Positions 23,190-35,345 of a stretch of DNA of 64,000 nt are shown here, one piece after another. A model generated the notes under the pieces. It searched no databases. It was given only the letters and a program-made list of their open reading frames with translations, and was not told the origin of the DNA. Origin of the DNA: Dioscorea cayenensis subsp. rotundata (taxonomy: Eukaryota; Streptophyta; Magnoliopsida; Dioscoreales; Dioscoreaceae). A program made the position numbers and the translations under genes. The stretch covers positions 2,914,001-2,978,000 of the forward strand of contig NC_052479.1 of assembly GCF_009730915.1 (NCBI RefSeq), read 5' to 3'. Position 1 is the stretch's first letter. The number at the start of each line of letters is the position of its first letter.

Positions 23190-23575
23190 TCTTATTTCTT
23201 ATGCTTTCCTTAATCCTCCGTCAATGTGCATTTTGACAACTTGCTTGTTTTCCTAGAGAATATGATATGTTTGATTTATATCTTATGCTCTCCTTAATTC
23301 TCCGTTAATATGCATGTCCTAGCGAATATGATATGTTTGATTTATATCTTATGCTCTCCGTTAATATGCATGTCGACAACTGGCTTGTTTTCCTAGCCAA
23401 CATGATATGTTTGATTTATATTTTATGCTTTCCTTAATTCTCCATCAATATGCATGTCGACAACTGGCTTGTTTTCCTAGCCAACATGATATGTTTGATT
23501 TACATCTAATGCATGTCGGCAACTGGCTTGTTTTTCTAACCAACATGATATGTTTGATTTACATCTAACTAAAAA
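23190..23575. repeat. Minisatellite of about 84-bp units with deletions
   Basis: Four to five units share 'cttatgctctccttaattct', 'ccgttaatatgcatgtcgac', 'aactggcttgttttcctagc' and 'caacatgatatgtttgattt'. Some units lack an internal piece (for example one near 23,290-23,347 lacks the 'gacaactggcttgttttc' part). The array lies about 0.5 kb beyond the 3' end of the PBL8-like gene. Confidence 0.85.
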
Positions 23576-24103
23576 TTCTCCAAAGACTTTTGTGAGAAGT
23601 TTGAAACATGCCAATGAATGCACCTGTATCTATGAATCTATTTCTGTTTGAAGCCTCATTCTTTGACTTGATTGCAATGCTCTGATGTGCAGCTACTTTT
23701 CATCAAACAATTCAATTGATCATAATTCTTTGTTTCTACTGCATAATTCCTTCCTTCTGTATTTTTTTTTTTCTCATAAACTTGATACTGCTGAATCCAA
23801 AGATTCCAAACCCATTAAGACATTGCATAAGCTGAAATAAACTCTACTTGACATTCACTTCCAAATGTTTTTTAAACAAGGCAAACAAAGTGTCATTTCA
23901 TTGCTAGAATCAAACCCTGCTTGTGCAGCATTAGAGGTTCCCATGTTAACACTCATGGTTAGAACCGCGACATTTACATTCAGCATTCTCACTGCGAAAC
24001 AAAGCAAAACTCCAAAGACACAAACATTAATAATTTACATTGGTAGAACAAGAACCGAAACCGAAACGGAATCTACTTCAGCATCAGATCGATATCACTT
24101 ATC

Positions 24104-27100
24104 TCATCTTACACGGCAGGCGGTAATCGGACTTGGGGTGCATTTAGGACTGGGACTTGATCTGCAGCTTGCATTGTTGGCTGGGAACCTCCGGTGAAGT
24201 CGGTAGTCAGGAAGGCCTTCAAGCATTGGGACGCGAGCAGAGCCCTCGCTTGCATTGCTTCCTTGTAAGGGTTCAAGGGTCTCGACGACATCACTCATGA
24301 GTGGCCTCGCCTTTGGGTTCTGGCTTAGACAGTAGTATGCTAAACTACAGGCTTTCTGTGCAGCTCGCACGGAGTACTGGTCCTCCAGCCTGGGGTCTAT
24401 TATTTGTAGCATTTTCCTCTTGTCATTGAGCTTTGGACGAGCCCAATCAACCAAACTCTGCTCCTTGCTCGGTCGTGTCTTGTCCACAGACTTTCGGCCT
24501 GTTAAGAGCTCGAGAAGGACAACACCGAAGCTGTATACATCACTCCTGGCAGTCAAGTGACCTGTTCGCACATTGCACCCGTAAACAATAACTTGTATCG
24601 ACTATAAACAAATTTCATATGATTTGAGTATAAACATGTTGAATGTGCATCTAGTCAGTGCCTTATAACAACACAGGAATTTGTATCATAGATAAAAACA
24701 TTGGATAGACTAAAATTTTGTAACTCAGTAAATCGAAATTAATATGGATATAGTCCATCAAGTTATAAGATGATACCAGTCATCACATATTCAGGAGCAG
24801 CATAACCATAGGTTCCCATCACCCTTGTCGATACATGAGACTCATCTCCTTGTGGACCAGCTTTGGCGAGTCCAAAGTCGGAAAGTTTAGCAGTATAATC
24901 CTGCGAGAACATGGAAAAATAACAGGAAGTCAGAAGCTTTTGTCATCCAGTGTGTTTTCAGGTTGAGAAACTATGACAAGTGATCAGAAAAATGAATAAC
25001 AAACTTCAACACTACTTAACAGAGTCCAACAAGATATTTGAGGTCTTAAAATCTCGGTAGATAACAGGCCTTTCAGCATTGTGAAGGAAAGCAAGCCCTT
25101 TGGCAGCCCCAAGCGCAATCATCATTCTTGTTGCCCATGACAGTGGAGCCGCGGTCTCTGAATTCCTCAAACAGAGTTAATCAGGTCAGATGAAAATGTA
25201 TCACAAAAATCATCTACAAAGAGGTTAATATGATTGATCTGAGGTGTCCTTTCTGAAAAAAATATATAAAGCTAATGGTCAACTCCAATCTACACCAAAA
25301 GCTGGAGAAAAAAATGTATGATCAAGAATATAACATCTTAAGATACAGAATTCACATTATTTACTTGATTAATACTCAAAAAGTCCAGATCATTTGAAAC
25401 CTAGAATTTGACTCTAAATTACTCCTTTCGATTAAGTTGACCTAGTTGTGCATTTTAACAGAGATATTCATAGTAAATATAAATATTTGTGAATAAGAGA
25501 TATTAATCTGATTATATATTTGCCTATCTCATCCAAAACAAGAAGTTTAATGATCGGAACCTTCTTAATGCAAGTTTAGAACAATTGTAAACTATCAAAA
25601 ATGAATAACACAATCATGACTAGAAAAGAGAAACAGTTCTGGAACTGTAAACTGGAGAGCAAAATAAGTTCCTTTAAGGAATAGTATGTAGTTGTCAACA
25701 CATAAAAAAGATGAAGATTTCCACAAAAGTACCTTTTATAGCTATCTTGCTAAAATGGATGAAATAAAGTTCACAGTCCACCTCACACAAAGCTGTAAAT
25801 TTTTTTTCTTTTCATAATTTCACAAATAAATAAATATTGTATCGGACTCATGTAACTTATTGTGGAACATAAGCATACAAGTTCTATGTCAAAGGCGAGC
25901 AGTAAATGAAAGATCATTTTGCTGAAAAAAAGGAAAGAGAGAGGTAGCTTTACACACTTCGGAATAAATGGTTCTCAAGACTACCCCGGAACATGAACTC
26001 ATAAACAAGCAGCCTGTGATCATCTTCGCAGCAATATCCAATCAGCTTCACCAGATTAGGATGTCTCAGTTGTCCTAGAAAATTAACCTCAGTCTGAAGA
26101 GAGAAAAAAAGGATTACACAGGGGACTAGAAAACAAGATGTACATAAAGATTAGCAGATTAATTTGGGATCATAAGTGAAGAGTTTGACGACAACTTCCT
26201 AAACTTCACGAAATTCTGGCTTCGGCTAACAGTTCTGAAAATAAATAATATTCCAATGTATATGTTTCATAATAATTATTTCACTTTGCACCCTTTTCAA
26301 TGACCTCAAGCAGTTTGCAGACAATAAGGAAATATAACCTGTCAAGGAATTGGTAAATATTTTGAGCAGGGGAACAAAGACCAAGTATGTCGAATGACAC
26401 ACACCCATGTCATCCCTTATGAACTACAACATGGATGCTATACCTCAACACCAAATAATTCAGGCTTGATAAGAAGAGAAAGGCATTTTATACTTTCTAG
26501 TCACTGAAATCTTGTAGCAACCTCTGACCAATTACTAAAGCCTAGGATAATTTAAAGGGAAGCTCACCACGGCAATATGATGTCAGCTGAGGATCATGAC
26601 TCTAGGAAAGAAGAAACCATCAAACAAGCAAACATGATAAAAAGGCCAATAGATAAGCATCATAAGCCTGAGAATACATTGGAAGAGTGAAAAATATACT
26701 TACAAGCCACTCTCTATGTCCCTGAAGCCCATCCTTGTTCAAGACTTTGACAGCAACTGGAAGAGATTTCAGTCCAACCCTCACATTCTCATCAATGTAA
26801 CCTTTGTACACAGTCCCAAATCCACCTTCACCAAGAACATAATCTGAACGGAAGCTCTTTGTGATTGTCTCAAGTTCAAACAATGTGAAAGCAATGACAT
26901 TGGTGTATATCGATATGTTCCTTGAATCCTCAAAAACTCGAGGAGTTGATGGTTCACTTAGGTCTGAAAATGATCGATTGTGCTTCTTGTCTGATTGGGT
27001 GCTCTTAGAAGGCAGCTGAAACATGTGCAGCTGCTGAACTGCAGCACAAGCATTTCACAAGAACATTATTCATCTTCTTACCAAATCAGAGAATATTTTC

Positions 27101-27777
27101 CGTATAATGAAAGCAAGGTGTTATGCAAGTTAAGCATATCGAGATCAAAATCACAGCTTGAAAGTTACTGAGAGATTTAAAATGGCAGAAACAAACAGCA
27201 TGGTGATTAGTTTTACTCTTAGAGACAAACTCTTGAGTTAAACATCAGGTCCATCTCTAAAACCAGATCTGCATGAAAAGGAACACATTTTCCTAAGAAA
27301 ATGGGTGGTCCTCATCACACACTAAGACAAATATCTGACAAGGTTATTTCTTTGATCCACAACCAGAACAATAAGAACACAAAAAGGACCACAAAGAAAG
27401 AGAAGTCCAAATTGACTTGGAGAGCTAATCCAAGCCCACTTTTCCCTTTCCATTTGAACCCCAAACAAACCATCCAAAATCATGTTAAAAAAAAAAAAGA
27501 AACGAAGAAGAACAAACAAAGCATCTTTCAACAACCAAAAAAAGAAAAAAAAAAATCACAACAAAAAATAAAAAATAAAAAATAAATGCAACTCTGCAAG
27601 GCCGATCACCCCCAAAATCCAATCTTTATAGCAACCCACATTCCAAAAACTCTTTTTGAACACAGAAACCAAACAAATCCATTAAGAAAATGCAAAAAGA
27701 GAAAGAGAACGAAATACAGTACCTTGGGCATGAGCAGCAGCGACGGCAGACTCGTCTCTGGTTCCACAGTTGCCCAT
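24104..27777 (-). CDS. PBL8: PBL8-like receptor-like cytoplasmic kinase (RLCK-VII)
   Basis: Exons in transcript order: 27723-27777, 26704-27038, 25958-26093, 25021-25157, 24777-24900 and 24104-24561. All five introns are GT-AG and frames close to 414 residues, close to the roughly 410 of Arabidopsis PBL8. The start MGNCGT is an N-myristoylation site with a palmitoylatable Cys4, so the kinase should sit on the inner plasma membrane. Kinase motifs: glycine loop GEGGFG (88-93), lysine in AVK (116), catalytic YRDFKTSN (209-216, RD type), DFG (229-231), activation segment [14 protein letters not shown] (245-258). The stretches [14 protein letters not shown] and [18 protein letters not shown] exon 3 match the RLCK-VII group closely. 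Such kinases relay signals from immune and developmental receptors; the specific receptor here is unknown. A (GA)n leader lies upstream. All key catalytic residues are present. Confidence 0.93.
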
Positions 27778-28031
27778 CTTGCTCACCCTCACTCATTATT
27801 CGCAACAAAACAACTCAAATAATATCCCCAAAAGCCCAGATGAAAGCAATGAAGATGAAGTAGAAGAAGAAAGATGGAAAAGCAAAGCAGCCTCGGATTT
27901 GGAGCTCAAAAGAGGAACATTTAGAGGTGCATTGGCATGCAAGGCTTTGTCCCCCTTTTGCTCAGAACCACCACCACTCCAAAGAGATTCCCCCTGCCCA
28001 CCCTTTAATCAGGAGAAGAAGAAGAAGAAGA

Positions 28032-28034
<3 letters not shown>

Positions 28035-28069
<35 letters not shown>
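28035..28069. repeat. (TC)n microsatellite in the PBL8 leader or promoter
   Basis: About 17 dinucleotide units, (GA)n on the gene's sense strand, about 260 bases before the ATG and next to a (GAA)n run at 28,014-28,034. Confidence 0.95.
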
Positions 28070-28072
<3 letters not shown>

Positions 28073-28149
28073 TCAAAGAGAGAAGGAAAGACATGAGAGG
28101 AGTGTGAGGATGAGTAAAAGGTGAGAGCTTTGGAATTGGGAGGAATCAT

Positions 28150-31100
28150 GTGAGTGCATTTACATAAACACCCTTGTATACTTAAAAATAAATAAATAAA
28201 TAATAATTATGACAAGAATAATAGTTATTTATTATTTTTATTTATTATTAGTATCCACAATTTCTCTCCTCTTTTTTCTCTCTCTCATTTATCCATTGAG
28301 AAGGAATAAGTTGGAAAAGTAATGGCTTTTTTTTTTATGAACCTTCATTATGGTCCATTTGAATGGAGATTTTTCTTCATGGAAGCATTTATTTTATTAA
28401 AAAAAATTTGTGGGGCTCTTTGAGAAGGTGTTTGGTGGGAAGTTATTCCACTGGCTTATTTTGAAAATATTTTAATTATTTGGATAAATGTATTTAATAA
28501 ATTTTTATTAGCATCCATGGTTTATTGTAATGGTTTTTTTTTATAAATATTAATTAAGACCCATTATTTTATAAAAAAAAAATTGGACCAATTCTTGGAG
28601 GTGTTAGTTTGGAAGTTATCCAAGAAACAAAAGATTTAATTATTGAAATAAATGTACTTTAATAATTATTAGAAAAATAAATATTAGCACTATCATTAAT
28701 TAAAAATAAATTTAAAAATATTAAATACTTATTTATAATTAATATTATTAAATCAAAAGAAGGACAATTCTCAAAATAGAAAAAAATTACTTCTCTTTTA
28801 CCGACACTTGCTTTGTCCAATAATAAAGGCACTTGGCAATGCATGCTCAAGCACAAGTTCAAAACTTTGCCCCCATTCTTAATAGTATTTATGTACTATT
28901 CCCTGAGCCCATATACTGATTATAATATATTCAAATGGGTTCTGATGGGTCCCCTATAGGAAGAGTAATATCTTTCATCTTCAAAGTTACATAGTAGAAA
29001 AAATTTATTATCTCAATATAGTTTCTGAAAATCTTCTAGAGGTATACATGATGGATTTTCATTGCCCTATGTGGCATCTGATCGAATTAACAAATCTCTA
29101 TAATGTACATAAAGCACTGTAACTAGTGCACCTCTTTACACGCTTGTCTTTTGATAACTCTTAAATTGGGGGGTGCTTGTCGACTGCCATATATAAAATT
29201 AAAAACCAAAACCTTCAACTTATATCCAAATAACTGAAATAAGGAATTACATAACATAAAAAATAACAAAAAATCTTTTAGTTTGGAACATTGTAATTTC
29301 ATAAAATTTTGAAATTTTATTTTAAGAAAAAAAAAGGAAGAATTTGGTGAACACAAGAGAATGATCATGGTCGGATGGGATCAGTCCAATGATGATCACA
29401 CGGGTGGGATAACGGGGAACAAACGGACCCGACAAGGACCGTTATCTTTTCCATCTCCACCGTTTTCTTTACCGTTTAGATCACGGCCTTGTCTTTTGAG
29501 GGTATAAATGTAAATTCAGTTTGTTTGTTTAGTAACAAACGTTTTGAGATTTTCGTGCACGAAGTGGTTGTCCCAATTCGGATCGGTAGGGCTACGAGAT
29601 CCGATATCTTCGGGTCGGATCCGCACGTACCACTGATTGTAATTACCAGAATACCCTTGGTTTTTTTGTACCTGAGTGTTACCGTTATTTTAACCAAGGT
29701 GAAAAAGTTCATTGTTGGTCCCTACACTGTCTGTTTCGGACTTTTACAAAAAAAAAAAAAAATATTATCAACTTTAATTTATAAATTGAACATAACATCA
29801 AAATGGAATGAATATATACATATATATATATATATATATATTCACTTTTGTCAGCGGTATCATAAGCTCATAGTTTATTCGTATCAAGTCTCATACAAGC
29901 GAGGGATGATGGGTCAAATCCCACCGCAAAATGAAAGCACGTGGAATATTTGAAAAACTAGTGCATGTTCTTGACATATAACTTATCCATATTTATTAAT
30001 ATATAGAGCAATACGTTCTTTGTGAACATTAACAGAGTATTGTTCTTTGCGAACATTCGCAGAGCATCTCATATAAAATTAAAAGTAAGAGAGAGAAAAT
30101 AAAAGACAAAGATAAAGACAAGGACAAGGGTGAAGAGAGAGGGCACCCAACAATAGTAAAGAATAGTGGTTAAGAGTTATTCTGGCTAAAAAATGGGTGA
30201 ATTAGTTGGTTAAAAAAAAATCGGAGGGAATGTGAAAATTAGGTTGAACTATCGTGATTGAAGGGTCACTGTTGATATGACGATCGTACAGTTGTGATGC
30301 GAGAACTGTGCATTCAATTTTTGCACTGATCATTACTCGCAACACTATTTATTGTTCATAAAACTATTGGTAGGATTGTTGATGGATGTTATTCACTTTA
30401 CTGTTCACATTGCAACTATTGGATTCAAAATCTAATGACTGATATATTAAGGTCTATATCTTTCTGTCTATACATTTCAACTAAACTAAAAATCATAGTA
30501 ACCAAATTTGAAGTTAGTTGAGTTAGAAGTGAGGTTTTATTCACTTTAATCCTTCCAAAAATATGTATTTGTGTTGGTCTCCGAGATACTAGATAAGTCG
30601 CTAGTTTTTATCTTGTTAAATTAATGTGTTAATTAATATGTGTGACATTTACAAACTTATATTAGCCAAAGGAAATAAAATGCACAAACATGTTTTATTT
30701 AATTATCATGATTAGCATGTTTTTCTTAAAGGGCCAAAACGAACTTTAATTAAAAAAAAATAAAAATAAAAACCTTTTTTGAAGATTAGGTGGGGGTATA
30801 AATGTAAAAACATATTTAGAAAATTTATATTAAATAAATATCAATTTATTTGAAGATTGGATGGGGATTACGTGGATGGATTTGAGTGGACATCGATGCG
30901 CACGCGTGGTAAGCAGCGCCGCACGTGGGTTTCAGACACGAGATAAAAGAGATTGCTTTTTTTTTCAATTTTGACCTTCACTTTCTCCAAATCCGAGATT
31001 GATATAATTTTTTTTAATAATAATTAAAAACATTTTAATAAAGTTGTAAAAAGATCCCTTTTTTTTACACTATGGAAATATTCCGGACTGAAAAAAGTGT

Positions 31101-32140
31101 TTCAATAATAATTAAAAATATATTATGTTATCCACTTTGCATCCACTATCTTATCAAATTAAAAAGAAAAAAAAAGTGTTTGAATATAAAGTTTCAGTTT
31201 CGGTTATGTTCCATCTAAATTTAAAATTAAAACTTAAAACGGTTAAAAGCCGTTTGGATTTTTTTTAATATTTAAAAGTTAATAAATTATTTATTAAGAA
31301 CTTTTGGCACATTGATAAAGTGCATTTTAGTTTAAATATTATTAGTCAAATTGTTTTTATTAGATTGATGAAAATGTTTTTTTTTTCCGTAATACAAACA
31401 TGTTGCATGGTTCTTTTCATATTGATAATAATATCAATTTAAAACCCTTCATAAGATAATAATAAGATAAAAGTAGCTGGAGGTCTCTTTAACTCTTTTA
31501 ATTCCTTAATATGTCTTTCAAACTTATAAATCTCCAAAACATATATGATGTTTAAAATATTTATTTTTAAATTTAAATTAAATTAAATTTATAAAATTGT
31601 TTTTAAATAACTTTTTTGTCTACGAGTTTGCACTCATGCCAAGCTCTAGGAGGGTGAGTTTGCCTTCTCCACACTTATGTCAAGTTTAATTACTTTCTAG
31701 GCCATTTGAAATATTTTTCAATATCTTATTAAAATATTGAAAGTACATAACTGAAAATACAAATAAAAAAAATAAGAAGGATTATATGATAAAAAGTGGC
31801 AAAGTTTTCCTTAAAGTTTTACTTAAAGTTTTATTTACATAAAGATAAATATAAAGTTGGTGAGGAAGCCTAGGTAGTTGGAGGAACATGGTAGGATGAA
31901 AAATTAAAAATATGAGGATTTGGTTGAATAAGTAAAAGTACAAAGTGATAACAAATATTAAAATATAACATGGAAGTTATATTTTAACAGCATGACAACA
32001 TGAGCATGTGATAGAGGTTTGCTTTCATTGCATGCATATAAAGTAGTGTCACACTATGACACTGCACCTTTCTTGTCCTGGTTTTTTCTTCATAAAAAGT
32101 TATTGTCTTCATATAAAAGGATAAATAAAAAGTTATCGAA
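28150..32140. other. Intergenic, no gene recognised
   Basis: AT-rich apart from a GC-richer island at about 29,370-29,720, where the plus frame 29,489-29,953 is open over a minus frame; neither resembles a known protein. A 28-bp unit with 'gttctttgtgaacatt' is tandemly duplicated at 30,006-30,062. Near 30,880-30,945 there is another balanced patch with a G-box core (GCACGTGG). Remaining sequence is poly-A/T-rich with no supported feature. Confidence 0.45.
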
Positions 32141-32145
32141 AAATT

Positions 32146-32480
32146 AGGTGGTAAATCACTCAAATTTTATCAAATATCATTTTTTATCAATGAATTTTAA
32201 TTTGATTCAAAATGTTCACTAAATTTACTAATATTTTAGTAGCAAGTAAGCCAATGGATTATAATCTTAATTCATTTGCTAACGTGGAGACCAAGAAAAG
32301 CCTAATCAGAGCACCGTTAAAAATAATCTATGGCTTCCATGTCAGCTAATAAAGATGATAATCCATTAGGTGATCTTCCACTGAAATTATTAGTAACTTT
32401 AGTAAGCATTTTGACACAAATCAAAATTCAGTAATCAAAATGATATTTAACTAAAGTTCAGTGATTACACAAAAAAACTA
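32146..32480. repeat. Long inverted repeat, MULE-like MITE candidate
   Basis: The left arm (about 32,150-32,270) contains 'aaatcactcaaattttatc', 'tatcattttttatcaatgaa', 'caaaatgttcactaaattta' and 'ccaatggattataatc'. The right arm (about 32,354-32,470) carries the same blocks in reverse complement and reverse order ('gatgataatccattagg' through 'gttcagtgattacac'). Arms are about 115-120 bp at perhaps 75-80 % identity, with a spacer of about 80 bp. Long arms fit Mutator-like MITEs; I could not confirm a 9-bp target duplication. Confidence 0.6.
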
Positions 32481-32524
32481 ACCCACTATATTCTATATTA
32501 AAACTATGTAGCTTAATTATGTAT

Positions 32525-34501
32525 TGATGGTTCCGGTGGGTGATGTGATGGGCTAAGTCACTCAAAAACTCAAACTCACTCAAGGAATAAACATACACAC
32601 ACAATCAAAAAAAGAAAAAAGAGACAAGCAAATTGGTAACCCAGTTCGGCACAACCTTGCCTACATCTAGGGGGTCAGGCCAGGAGAAACAATCTACTAA
32701 AAGAGGTTTAAGAACAAAGAGTATAACACTCTTTCACTCTCTCAACACAAAGAATATCCTCTCTAGATTGCCCGATGGCCACACACTCAACTCTCACCGA
32801 AGAGTCTCTCACTTGTTGGCTCATCCTAACTTGAACACCTTCCAAAGTTAGATGTTGCAACACCCAATTGCAACATGTCCCACCTTACTGAACATGACTG
32901 AGTTCTAGTTAGATGCACCCGAATATGTGACCTTCAACCTTCCTGGTTCCTTCAGTCCACCTCATAGCAGTTGACTCGACCCGAGCTCTTCCTGCCTACA
33001 GTTGCTTCCTTCCTCTCATCACTTAAGTAGGTCTCTCTCTTCCGAGGGACGTGCCACCAAGGCACACGCAACTATCTCACCAAAGATGGTCACCGAAGAT
33101 CTCCCGATCTTTTTTCCAAACTTGACCCAAGTTTGGTCTTCCCAAATGATCTTTATTTGACTCATAGAAATATCGTTACAAAACTTGATCCAAGTTTAAC
33201 CTTCAATATCTTCAAGCGTGATCTTCAATCATCCATGCTTGGATCTTCAAATCTCTAATCATATCTCATGTAATCTTCAATCTATCTCAACATATGATTA
33301 GACTCCTTGAATAGCTCCGTCCATAATTAGCTCTTGGATTTTCCTTCAAATTGTTGTTGCTAAATATGGTTTTGATAATCTCATTGGCTTGTTCTTGCCT
33401 AACTTAGTTTATGTCTTCAAATAGCTTCACACCAAACTTGGATCCATGAAATCTTCAAGATCTTTAATTCTTGCCAATGATAGAATATTCCACTCCCTCT
33501 TTAAAATAGATTTTTTTTTAAAAAAAGAGCTCTATTAAAGATATGATTTATCATCCCGGATCTTACCAAGGATAAATAAACATACTTTAAATAAAACTTG
33601 CCTTTCATTGAAGAGATCCTTAAGACTTGATGCACTTTCCAAAAATAGTTTATTATCACATGACTCCATTGAGAGGAATATTTTCTAAACATAATTTTCA
33701 TCTTGATCCTCTTACCCTTGTATCTTCACATGTCATGACTCATGACCAAGGTTTTCAGACCCGGAGAAGGGTAGGGGTCAGGGGTCGAGGGGTTCAACCG
33801 GGTTGAACCGGGGTCAATAATTTTTATTAAAAATAATATAATTTTTAGTTATATATAATTAAAAAAATTAAATATTGAAGAATAAAAAATAAAATAAAAT
33901 AAAAACATGATTTTTAAAAATTTAAGCGAGTATTTTATATAAATAAATATTGAAGTACACCACATTAAAAATGTAAAATACACCCAATAACATAAGAATA
34001 AACTAATATAAATTAATTGAGAAGCATAAAAATATTCACAAGGAAATACACAACTAAAAAATTCATAAAAAAATTAAAATAAAAATATTCCCTTGGTCTC
34101 TCCCTTCTTTAGTTTTATAATTTTACATTATAACCCCCAAATTTAATATATTATAAAAATAAAATAAGAATTAAAAAAAAAAAATTGGTGCAAACCCGGG
34201 TTGATGACCCATCCGGGTCACCGGGTCGATCGCCCGGGTTGCCGGTTCAACCCCGGTTTTATCAAAATCCGGTTTTATATATTGAACCGGACCGATTTTA
34301 AGGCCGGGTCCGGGTCAACCCGATCCGACCGCCCGGTCCAGTCCGGGTTTGAAAACACTGCTCATGACATCATCATTTTGCGCACATCATCATCATAGTC
34401 ATTACTTTCTTTGCTGAGTCTTCAATGCCACGTCACCTTCCTATTATCATGTCATTACTCGACTTGTCATATAATGTCAATCCATGTCATCGGACTTAAC
34501 A
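32525..34501. mobile_element. Solo-LTR-like element A, carrying a hAT MITE inside
   Basis: The ends are TGATGGTTCCGG... and ...CGGACTTAACA, TG...CA as in LTRs. Flanks TGTAT (left) and TATAT (right) match at 4 of 5 bases. The body contains 'aattggtaacccagttcggc' and a following 'cctacatctagggggtcagg' module, also present in element B at 49.7-50.8 kb, and a long tract of 'caaacttg...tcttcaat'-type repeats. Removing the MITE at 33,747-34,360 with one duplication leaves about 1,355 bp. No primer-binding site, polypurine tract or coding region flanks it, hence a solo LTR is likely. Confidence 0.65.
33747..34360. mobile_element. hAT-type MITE, 614 bp, with perfect 8-bp duplication
   Basis: Ends are CAAGGTTTTCAGACCCGG at the left and, reverse-complemented, CAGTGTTTTCAAACCCGG at the right. 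Both flanks are CTCATGAC (33739-33746 and 34361-34368). Subterminal DNA is rich in CCGGGTT/AACCCGG; the middle is AT-rich and non-coding. The element sits inside solo-LTR-like element A. A second copy is at 49,560-51,318. Confidence 0.92.
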
Positions 34502-34509
34502 TATATATA

Positions 34510-35306
34510 TATATATCCTATATGCATGTAAAAATCTTAATTTTTTTATATAAAAAATTGAATTTTATTGGAACAGAGTCTCTATGTAATTTCAGGGGTT
34601 TGTGGGGTATACATTTAAAAATTAAATTTTATTTTATTTTTTGACGAAATATCAACATACCACTTGAGAGACGCTCACAGACGTAGAGTTTTTATCTCAA
34701 CACACTTGTGTTCTCACCCTATTTGAGTGGTAAGAACATAAACACTTTACACAAAGGTCTTCTACCAATAGATCAAAATATGTTTGGTAAATTTTATTTT
34801 CTATCATAGATATTTTTATACTAAAAAAATAGAGGATTTAAGAATTGGAAATAATTGTCAAATGTTTAATATACCACAAAACAAAACAGAGCCAAAAAGA
34901 CATGAAATAAAAGATTTATGTAGACTATTGAAGTAATTTTCTCTTAAAAATAATATAATTGCAAAAATATATAGGGTATTTATAGGGTTTTCTTAATTAA
35001 GGAACAATGCCAAGTGGATCTTGAATGAATGGACAATAATGATGGAAGAAGGCATGGTAGGTTCACCAAATATCCAGACCAAGAAACCTGCCGGTCTGGT
35101 ATGATTTTGACAAGAAAAATTCTGTGTTTTAAAGGCATTAAATATATATATATATATATATGAAAAATATAGAAGTAGATATATATAATAATTTCGTTCA
35201 TTAAATTCTCCATCTTATTTTCTTTTATTATTTTTCTCCTTCCTTTTATTTTTATAGAAAGTGTTCTTCTTAAATTTTGTTTCCATGTACTTTAAAAAAG
35301 TTATTT

Positions 35307-35345
<39 letters not shown>

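Noticed and set aside
23865..24197. 110-codon plus-strand frame rich in TETE-type residues
   Set aside because: Antisense to the PBL8 3' UTR and last exon; composition mirrors repeat-like sequence.
27301..28124. Several plus-strand frames with KKKK and SLSLSL runs
   Set aside because: Antisense to PBL8 intron 1, exon 1 and leader; the runs come from poly-A and (TC)n tracts.
29850..29935. tRNA-like B-box ('gggtcaaatcccaccgc') suggesting a tRNA gene or SINE
   Set aside because: No matching A-box at the right distance, no acceptor stem and no target duplication; too weak to call.
32633..32851. 72-codon plus frame starting MVTQFGTTLPTSRGSG, and its parallel at 49,803-50,018
   Set aside because: Both lie in the related LTR-like elements and reflect a shared non-coding module.
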